Shown here: positions 39,174 through 44,832 of the stretch, one piece after another
Position numbering within the stretch: position 1 is the stretch's first letter
How the letters are laid out: each line of letters opens with the position of its first letter
NCBI RefSeq assembly: GCF_001476895.1
Contig: NZ_LDTB01000016.1
Coordinates: forward strand, 1 to 44,832
Origin: Sphingomonas endophytica
GTDB taxonomy: Bacteria; Pseudomonadota; Alphaproteobacteria; Sphingomonadales; Sphingomonadaceae
Direction of reading: 5' to 3'
Length of the DNA stretch: 44,832 nucleotides
Notes under the pieces: model-generated
Seen by the model: the letters and a program-made list of their open reading frames with translations, nothing else
Database searches by the model: none
Told to the model about the DNA's origin: nothing
Made by a program: the position numbers and the translations under genes

Positions 39174-41972
39174 TCACGGGCGGATGCCCCAGCGCGTATA
39201 ATCCCTGTCGATCAGCGGCGCGATCGTCCGCGCGGCCAGCAGGTCGGCGCTGCCCTCCGCCTTCCTGCCCTGCCGCGTCTCGATCACGCCGCGCATATAG
39301 AGGCTGGCGGCCTGCGTCGGCGCTTCCTCCAGCACCGCCGCCAGATCGGTCAGCGCCTCCTCAAGCCGGTCGAGGCGGAAGTACACCATCGCGCGGCTGT
39401 CCAGCGCGGCGACGCGGTTCTTGCTCAGCTCGATCGACTGCGTGCAATCCTTGATCGCGCTGTCCAGCTGGACGCGCATCGTGCCCTTGATCCAGCAGCG
39501 GCTGTTGAGCAGGCCGGCGTTCCCGGGGTTGGCGGCGATCGCCTCGTCCAGCGTCTTGACCGCCGCATCGCTGGCGCCGGTGCGCGCCAGCAGGTCGCCC
39601 TTGATCGACATATAGGTGGCCGCCTCGGTGCCCCCCGCTGCGATCCGTTCGTCGATCATCGCCAGCGCGGCGTCCTTTTCGCCATGGTCGACCATGAACT
39701 GCGCCAGCTGCGTCACCGGCCCGCTCCGGTCGGGCGCGAGTTGCATCGCTTCCTCCAGGTCGGCGCGCTGTTTCTTGGCGTCGCCGGCGATCTCGTAGAG
39801 GCTGGCGCGCCACAGATGGAGGTCGGCATCCGGCTCGATCTCGATCGCCTTGCTGACGTCGGGGATCGCGGCCGCATAGTCGTAGATGCCGACCCGGTAA
39901 TAGGCGCGGTTGGTATAGACGCCCTTGTCCTCGGGATTATTGGCGATCGACTTGGCATAGGCCAGTTCATAGGGCTTGAGCGCGCCGCTGCGCTTCGCGG
40001 CGGCCACCTCGGCGACATGCGACGGCGCGACGGCGGGCGCGACCGCCTCCAGGCTGCGCGACTGCGCCAGCGCCACGCGCGCGCGGGTGGCCGGGATCGC
40101 GTCGGCGGCGATCTCCGGCTGCACCACGGTCAGTTCGTCGTCGACGCTGATCGTCGCGCCATCGAACGCGACCCGCCGCGCCACCGTCCGCCCGGCGATC
40201 GCGCCCTCCAGCGCGCGGTCGCCCGACAATTCGTATCCCTTGCCGTCGCCCGGCAGGTGCAGGCGCATGTGATAGAGGGTGCGGTCCGGCGCGCCGATCG
40301 CCACCGGGATCGCGCGCCACGCCGGGCGGGTGCGATCCGGCGCGAACGACAGGTCGGCGACCGTCCGGTCCAGCGTCATCCGCTTGCGGCCGCGCGCGCG
40401 CTCCCATTTGCTGGCGACGATCCCGCTGGCGGTCAGCGTCCCGATCCCGGTCGCCGGATCGAACGCCAGCGACTGGTCGGTCAGCCGCACGTCGCTCAGC
40501 AGCGAGTTGACCGCGCCTTGCGCCATCTCGCGCGTCTGCTCGGGGGTCGCCTGGCTGGCGATCAGCCCGATCATCGCACCGGTCTGCCCGCGCATCGTCA
40601 TCCTGACGGTGGCGAGGATCGGCATCGTGATGCCGGCGCGCTGGTCCAGCTCGACGAACGCCTCCCCGCTCGGGCGCGCGGGCGCGCGGAACGGCACCGC
40701 CAGCGGCTGTGCGCCCGTCTTGCGCAGCGGCAGCACGGTACGAAACGCTGGCACGTCGCGGATATCGGCCAGCTTCGTGCCCGTCATCGTCCCGTCCAGC
40801 CACAGCGTCTCGTCCCCGACCTTCGCCGTCACCAGCACATGGTCGAACGCCCCCGGCGAGGCGAGCCGCCCGTCGAGCAGGTCGCCGGCCTGCGCGGGCG
40901 CCAGCACCGCCTCCGCCCCTATATCCAGCGCATGGAGCAGCGACAGCAGCAGCAGCGTCTTGGCCTTGCAGTCGCCATAGCGCAGCGCCCAGGTGTCGGC
41001 GGGCGTCTGCGGCGTGTAATTGCCGCCGGCCATTCCGTTGTAGAGATAGCGGACCTTCTCCTGCACCAGGTCCAGCGCCAGCGCGACCCGCTTCAGCGGA
41101 TCGCTCTCGGCCGCCTTGATCCGCGCCACCTCGGCCGCCAGCGGGCTGCCGGGCGCGATCAGCCCGTCGGTGGCATAGAGCGGCGCCATCGTCCGCGACA
41201 CCGCCGCCCAGTCCGCGAAGCTCGTCACCTCCACGAACGGCGCCTTGCGGAAGCGGGGCGGGGCGTCGTCCGGCTGCTCGGGCTGCTTGGGCAAGGTGCC
41301 CTCGATCAGCAGCTCGCGCTCACCGCCCACGGTCGACAGCACCGGCGGTTTGCCGCCCTCGGCATAGCTCTTCCACCGGATCGCGGCATCGGCGGGCCAG
41401 AGGAAGCGGGTGCGGGTAAAACCGGCGCGGAACGGCGCGGCGGGCAGCCCGGCCGACGCCTGGACGTTCCCCGCCAGCGCCTTGTCATGGTTCGTGACCG
41501 AGATGGTGGTGTGCACGACATCGCCGATCCGCAGCCCCTCGATCGGCATGTTGGCGGTCAGCGTGCCGTCGATCTCGCGCTGTTCCAGCTTCTGTTCGCG
41601 GCGCAGCACCGTAAAGCGCTTGCCGCCCGCCAGCAGGTCGATATGCTCGTTGCCGCGGATGATCTCGACCTTATGGACGATCACGTCCCCCTGGTCGGGC
41701 TGCCACGGGATGTTGAGCATCCCGGCCTGCGTCATGATCTCTTGCGAGGCGACGCGGGTGGCGGAATCGACATAGCGCCAGACCTGCCCGTCCTTCAGCC
41801 GCTCCTGCGTGTCGAGCAGGACGTAGATCGGCGCGGAGGCGGTCAGTTGCGCCGGGGTGATCGGCGGTGCCGGCTTCACCCAGTCAGGCGCGGGTTGATA
41901 CAGCGGCACGTCCTTCGCCTGCGCCGCGCCCGTCGCCAGCGCGCACACCGCCCCCATCGTCAACCAACGCAT
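39174..41972 (-). CDS. DUF3857 / transglutaminase-like protein with C-terminal TPR repeats
   Basis: The 932-residue exported protein has a signal peptide ending GAAQA. A DUF3857 beta-domain follows (residues about 60-225), then a transglutaminase-core domain with a complete Cys-His-Asp triad: Cys335 in RYGDCKAKT, His378 in FDHVLV and Asp393 in LWLDGT. A beta-rich region comes next, and from about residue 700 several TPR repeats (for example AYYRVGIYDYAAAIPDVSKAIEIEPDA). The substrate is unknown; such proteins may act on envelope peptides or proteins. The second ATG (41972) is chosen because GGGGGAG lies 7 bases upstream; the ATG at 41978 is too close to it. Confidence 0.87.
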   Translation of the reverse strand: MRWLTMGAVCALATGAAQAKDVPLYQPAPDWVKPAPPITPAQLTASAPIYVLLDTQERLKDGQVWRYVDSATRVASQEIMTQAGMLNIPWQPDQGDVIVHKVEIIRGNEHIDLLAGGKRFTVLRREQKLEQREIDGTLTANMPIEGLRIGDVVHTTISVTNHDKALAGNVQASAGLPAAPFRAGFTRTRFLWPADAAIRWKSYAEGGKPPVLSTVGGERELLIEGTLPKQPEQPDDAPPRFRKAPFVEVTSFADWAAVSRTMAPLYATDGLIAPGSPLAAEVARIKAAESDPLKRVALALDLVQEKVRYLYNGMAGGNYTPQTPADTWALRYGDCKAKTLLLLSLLHALDIGAEAVLAPAQAGDLLDGRLASPGAFDHVLVTAKVGDETLWLDGTMTGTKLADIRDVPAFRTVLPLRKTGAQPLAVPFRAPARPSGEAFVELDQRAGITMPILATVRMTMRGQTGAMIGLIASQATPEQTREMAQGAVNSLLSDVRLTDQSLAFDPATGIGTLTASGIVASKWERARGRKRMTLDRTVADLSFAPDRTRPAWRAIPVAIGAPDRTLYHMRLHLPGDGKGYELSGDRALEGAIAGRTVARRVAFDGATISVDDELTVVQPEIAADAIPATRARVALAQSRSLEAVAPAVAPSHVAEVAAAKRSGALKPYELAYAKSIANNPEDKGVYTNRAYYRVGIYDYAAAIPDVSKAIEIEPDADLHLWRASLYEIAGDAKKQRADLEEAMQLAPDRSGPVTQLAQFMVDHGEKDAALAMIDERIAAGGTEAATYMSIKGDLLARTGASDAAVKTLDEAIAANPGNAGLLNSRCWIKGTMRVQLDSAIKDCTQSIELSKNRVAALDSRAMVYFRLDRLEEALTDLAAVLEEAPTQAASLYMRGVIETRQGRKAEGSADLLAARTIAPLIDRDYTRWGIRP

Positions 41973-42049
41973 CGTCATACTCCCCCAACGCGGCCACTGT
42001 ATCGACCGTGTCGGGGGAGGCAATGGCGATCAGTAACCCATGGTCAGGA

Positions 42050-43174
42050 TCACACCAGTTCCTTCAGCGCGCTCGCCTCGAACCCGCGCAGCCCGGCGGC
42101 GTCGCCCGCGCGCACCTTGGCCACCCATTCCGGATCGCTGATCAGCGCGCGGCCGACCGCGATCAGGTCGAATTCGTCGCGCTCCATCCGCGTCACCAGC
42201 CGGTCGAGATCGGTGCTGGTCGACGCCTCGCCGCCGAACGCCGCCAGGAATTCGCCCGACAGCCCGACCGATCCGACGCTGATCGTCGCCGCGCCGGTCA
42301 GCTTCTTGGCCCAGCCCGCGAAGTTCAGCCCCTCCGCGCCGTCGATCTCCGGGAACTCCGGCTCCCAGAACCGCCGCTGCGAACAATGCAGCACGTTCGC
42401 GCCCGCCTCGACCAGCGGCAGCAGCCAGTCGGTCATCGCCTCCGGCGTCTCGGCCAGCCGCGCGCGATAATCCTGCTGCTTCCACTGGCTGATGCGCAGG
42501 ATCACGGGGAAGTCCGGCCCCACCGCCTCGCGCACCGCTTTCACCACCTCGCCCGCGAAGCGCGACCGTTCGCGGATCGTCGCGCCGCCGTAAAGGTCGT
42601 CGCGCTGGTTGGTGCCGCCCCAGAAGAACTGGTCGATCAGATAGCCGTGCGCGCCATGGATTTCGACCGTGTCGAAGCCGAGCGCCTTCGCCTCCCCGGC
42701 GGCGCGCGCGAAGGCGGCGATCGTGTCGGCGACATCCGCGTCGCTCATCGCCTGCCCGCGCGCTTCCTCGGGCGCGTTATAGCCCGACGGGCTCTCGACC
42801 GGCTGCGGCGGGGCCCAGTCGCCGGCGGGCGGGCCGTTGGTCGCGCCGGTGTGCCAGATCTGCGGCCCCATCTTGCCGCCCGCGTCATGCACGGCGTCGA
42901 TCACGCCCTTCCAGCCGTTCAGCGCCGCGTCGCCGTGGAAGAACGGGATGCCCGGATGGTTGCGCGACGACGGTCGGTCGATCACCGTGCCCTCCGACAG
43001 GATCAGCCCGACGCCACCCTCGGCGCGGCGGCGGTAATAAGCCGCATTGGCCTCGCCGGGTACGCCGTCCGGGGCCATGGTGCGCGTCATCGGCGCCATC
43101 ACGATGCGGTTGGGCAGCTCCAGCGAGCCGAGTGAGAACGGACGGAACAGGGTATCGACCGAGGCGGAGGACAT
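42050..43174 (-). CDS. Old Yellow Enzyme family NADH:flavin oxidoreductase
   Basis: The 374-residue FMN enzyme is a TIM barrel that reduces activated C=C bonds of enones, quinones or nitro compounds with NAD(P)H. Motifs are LPNRIVMAPMTRTMAPDGVP (FMN binding), GGVGLILSEGT, QIWHTGA, EIHGAHGYLIDQFFWGGTNQRDDLYGG (substrate and FMN site) and DLIAVGRALISDPEWV. An AAGAAGG lies about 9 bases before the ATG. It is divergent from an HxlR regulator, with 90 bases between. In that arrangement the regulator usually represses the reductase until an electrophile is present. Confidence 0.92.
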   Translation of the reverse strand: MSSASVDTLFRPFSLGSLELPNRIVMAPMTRTMAPDGVPGEANAAYYRRRAEGGVGLILSEGTVIDRPSSRNHPGIPFFHGDAALNGWKGVIDAVHDAGGKMGPQIWHTGATNGPPAGDWAPPQPVESPSGYNAPEEARGQAMSDADVADTIAAFARAAGEAKALGFDTVEIHGAHGYLIDQFFWGGTNQRDDLYGGATIRERSRFAGEVVKAVREAVGPDFPVILRISQWKQQDYRARLAETPEAMTDWLLPLVEAGANVLHCSQRRFWEPEFPEIDGAEGLNFAGWAKKLTGAATISVGSVGLSGEFLAAFGGEASTSTDLDRLVTRMERDEFDLIAVGRALISDPEWVAKVRAGDAAGLRGFEASALKELV

Positions 43175-43189
43175 GAACGGGCCTTCTTC

Positions 43190-43226
43190 TTGTGGTGTCG
43201 GCCCTTCAGGTATATATTGGAAACCT
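43190..43226 (+). promoter_or_regulatory. hxlR promoter and candidate HxlR operator
   Basis: TTGTGG (43190-43195), a 17-base spacer and TATATT (43213-43218) form a promoter toward the HxlR gene. AGGTATATATTGGAAACCT (43208-43226) has inverted AGGT/ACCT ends and overlaps that -10 box. The half-site AGGTATAT recurs at 43255-43262, just before the ATG. Binding here could control both divergent genes. Confidence 0.5.
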
Positions 43227-43264
43227 GACGTCAATAACGCACCTGCGATCGACTAGGTATATTC

Positions 43265-43639
43265 ATGGAAACCGCCGTCACCTGTCAGCATTTCTCCGTG
43301 TCCTGTCCCAGCCGCACGTTGCTGGATCAGATCGCCGACAAATGGTCGATGATGGTGCTGACCGTGCTCGACGCCGGGCCGATGCGCTTCAACGCGATCC
43401 GCCGCCATCTGGAGGGTGTGACGCAAAAGGCGCTGACGCAATGTCTGCGCCGGCTGGAGCGCAACGGCATGGTGTCCAGGCGCGTGATCCCGGCGTCGCC
43501 GGTCGCGGTCGAATATGCGATCACCCCGCTCGGTCGCTCGCTGCACCAGCCGTTCAAGGCGCTGTACCGCTGGACGATCGACAACATGCCGCATGTCGAG
43601 GAAGCGCGACGCAGCTTCGACGAGCGCGCGGCGGCGTAA
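43265..43639 (+). CDS. HxlR family regulator with two N-terminal cysteines
   Basis: The 124-residue winged-helix protein has the HxlR core DKWSMMVLTVLDAGPMRFNAIRRHLEGVTQKALTQCLRRLERNGMV. Cys7 and Cys14 lie before the first helix. In YodB, HypR and QorR of other bacteria, a cysteine in this zone senses quinones, hypochlorite or disulfide stress. Together with the divergent Old Yellow Enzyme gene this suggests an electrophile-responsive switch. The ATG at 43265 is preceded by a palindromic promoter region. A perfect inverted repeat follows 5 bases after the stop. Confidence 0.88.
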   Translation: METAVTCQHFSVSCPSRTLLDQIADKWSMMVLTVLDAGPMRFNAIRRHLEGVTQKALTQCLRRLERNGMVSRRVIPASPVAVEYAITPLGRSLHQPFKALYRWTIDNMPHVEEARRSFDERAAA

Positions 43640-43643
43640 TCCT

Positions 43644-43720
43644 TTCGTCATTGCGAGCGGAGCGAAGCAATCCAGAGCGTCCGGGTGTGGCCCTGGATTG
43701 CTTCGCTCCGCTCGCAATGA
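43644..43720. repeat. Perfect 30-base inverted repeat, CGTCATTGCGAGCG family
   Basis: Positions 43644-43673 and 43691-43720 are exact reverse complements (30 bases, starting CGTCATTGCGAGCGGAGCGA) around a 17-base loop. The element lies between the hxlR stop and the LLM oxidoreductase start. It would form a very stable hairpin in RNA and probably limits read-through. Confidence 0.9.
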
Positions 43721-43744
43721 CGAGCATTCTGACGGAACAATCCC

Positions 43745-44761
43745 ATGAAAAAGATCGGCTTCCTCTCCTTCGGCCACTGGTCCGACGCGCATGGCTCCGC
43801 CACCCGCTCGGCCAGCGACGTGCTGCTCCAGTCGATCGACCTCGCGGTCGCGGCCGAAGAACTCGGCGCGGACGGCGCCTATTTCCGCGTCCACCATTTC
43901 GCGCAGCAGCTCGGCTCGCCCTTCCCCTTGCTCGCGGCCGTCGGCGCGAAGACGCGCACGATCGAGATCGGCACCGGCGTCGTCGACATGCGCTACGAAA
44001 ATCCCTTCTACATGACCGAGAATGCCGGCGCGGCGGACCTGATCGCGCGCGGTCGGCTGCAACTCGGCATCAGCCGCGGCTCGCCCGAACAGGTGATCGA
44101 GGGCTGGCGCTACTTCGGCTACGCTCCCAAACCCGGCGAAAGCGACGCCGACATGGGGCGTCGCCACACCGAACTCTTCCTGCGGCTGTTGAACGGGGAG
44201 GGGTTCGCCAAGCCCCATCCGCAGCCGATGTTCCCCAACCCGCCCGGCCTGCTCCGGCTGGAGCCGCACGCCCCCGGCCTGCGCGACCGGATCTGGTGGG
44301 GCTCGGCCTCGAACGCCACCGCCGTCTGGGCGGCCCAGCAGGGCATGAACCTGCAAAGCTCGACGCTGAAGGCTGATGAAACCGGCGAGCCGTTCCACGT
44401 CCAGCAGGCGCGCCAGATTCGCGCCTATCGCGACGCATGGGCGGCGGCGGGCCACACGCGCACCCCGCGCGTGTCGGTCTCGCGGTCGATCTTCGCGCTG
44501 ACCGACGACCGCGACCGCGCCTATTTCGGGCGCGACGGCGGCGGCGACCAGATCGGCGTCATCGACAATATGCGCGCGGTGTTCGGCCGCTCCTACGCCG
44601 CCGAGCCCGACCGGCTGATCGAGCAGCTCCGCGCCGACGAAGGCATAGCGGAGGCCGACACGCTGCTATTGACCGTCCCGAACCAGCTCGGCGTCGACTA
44701 TAACGCGCATGTGCTGGATAACATCCTCCGCCACGTCGCCCCGGCGCTCGGCTGGCGCTAA
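43745..44761 (+). CDS. Luciferase-like (LLM class) flavin-dependent oxidoreductase
   Basis: The 338-residue protein has the bacterial luciferase-like TIM barrel: MKKIGFLSFGHWSD, DLAVAAEELGADGAYFRVHHF, TIEIGTGVVDMRYENPFYMTENAGAADLIARGRLQLGISRGS (the GTGV and GRLQLGISRG turns bind flavin). It oxidises or reduces a small substrate with reduced FMN or F420-like flavin; the substrate is unknown. It lies downstream of hxlR on the same strand, but a strong hairpin stands between them. A weak GGAA precedes the ATG. With the nearby Old Yellow Enzyme it may form a small detoxification set; this is inference. Confidence 0.9.
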   Translation: MKKIGFLSFGHWSDAHGSATRSASDVLLQSIDLAVAAEELGADGAYFRVHHFAQQLGSPFPLLAAVGAKTRTIEIGTGVVDMRYENPFYMTENAGAADLIARGRLQLGISRGSPEQVIEGWRYFGYAPKPGESDADMGRRHTELFLRLLNGEGFAKPHPQPMFPNPPGLLRLEPHAPGLRDRIWWGSASNATAVWAAQQGMNLQSSTLKADETGEPFHVQQARQIRAYRDAWAAAGHTRTPRVSVSRSIFALTDDRDRAYFGRDGGGDQIGVIDNMRAVFGRSYAAEPDRLIEQLRADEGIAEADTLLLTVPNQLGVDYNAHVLDNILRHVAPALGWR

Positions 44762-44812
44762 ACTGACCTGCGCGGCACCTTCGCCTACGTCGCATCGGAA
44801 GCCGCACGCGAC

Positions 44813-44832
44813 CGTCACCCCGGACTTGTTCC
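44813..44832. repeat. Partial REP-like arm at the window end
   Basis: The last bases begin CGTCACCCCGG, the start of the family seen at 6494 and 10567, and are cut off by the window edge. The rest of 44762-44812 shows no feature. Confidence 0.45.

Noticed and set aside
39030..42470. 1146-codon plus-strand frame opposite the DUF3857 gene
   Set aside because: Arg/His-rich shadow; the opposite strand has a signal peptide, catalytic triad and TPR repeats.
6494..44832. Scattered repeats considered as a CRISPR array
   Set aside because: Copies are single, kilobases apart, self-complementary and intergenic; there is no regular repeat-spacer pattern and no cas genes.
1..44832. Search for tRNA, rRNA, insertion sequences, prophage or toxin-antitoxin pairs
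   Set aside because: No tRNA or rRNA signature, transposase, integrase or phage gene was recognised by eye; a tRNAscan or HMM search could still find small ones.

Overview
The window is high-GC (roughly two thirds G+C) chromosomal DNA, densely packed with genes that often overlap by 1 to 4 bases. The gene set points to an alphaproteobacterium of the Sphingomonas type: a RegB/RegA redox two-component pair, an HWE-family histidine kinase coupled to a receiver and a Crp/Fnr regulator, a TonB-dependent receptor, a sigma-EcfG-like promoter, and scattered inverted REP-like repeats starting GTCACCCCGGCG or CGTCATTGCGAGCG. The assignment is inferred from these features only. I see no phage, insertion sequence, CRISPR array, tRNA or rRNA.

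Layout. 164-1486 (-) is an MFS transporter. 1599-8585 (+) is a respiratory block: a bo3-type ubiquinol oxidase (cyoABCD), a SURF1 assembly factor and the RegB/RegA-type redox pair. 8725-12226 (-) holds a glutaredoxin-MauE membrane fusion, a GT4 glycosyltransferase and a GH13 alpha-glucosidase, which has a clear promoter/operator. 12466-17882 (+) is a second terminal oxidase cluster: subunit II with CuA and a cytochrome c domain, a fused subunit I-III, an unrecognised small membrane protein, CtaG and a triheme cytochrome c. 17994-20640 (+) is an overlapping signalling operon (GAF-PAS-HWE kinase, receiver, Crp/Fnr regulator).

20659-25432 contains a TetR regulator convergent with a tripartite EmrAB/outer-membrane-factor efflux operon. 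A lone FadR-type GntR regulator follows (25648-26349). 26368-30214 is the ybbP-ybbA/tesA divergent arrangement also known from E. coli. A 36-codon acidic ORF, mobA, a 28-codon membrane-peptide ORF and purB come next. 32860-33054 is an AT-rich leader before a TonB-dependent receptor. 35491-37722 (-) is an OmpR-type two-component system. 37794-38692 (-) carries a small hydrophilic protein and a YciF-like ferritin-fold protein, the latter behind an EcfG-like promoter. 39174-41972 (-) is a DUF3857/transglutaminase/TPR protein. The end holds an Old Yellow Enzyme reductase divergent from a two-cysteine HxlR regulator, then a luciferase-like flavin oxidoreductase.

How it fits together. Two oxidases with different electron donors (quinol for cyo, cytochrome c for cox) lie within 17 kb. 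The quinol oxidase cluster is followed directly by the regulator pair that in related bacteria senses quinone redox state. No new large system of clearly unknown type was found. The most useful leads are small: the unknown membrane protein inside the cox operon, the anomalous start of coxB, the likely CTG start of the receiver gene, the 28-codon membrane peptide with its own promoter and leader hairpin, the alpha-glucosidase operator, the EcfG-like promoter, and the paired palindromes before cyoA.
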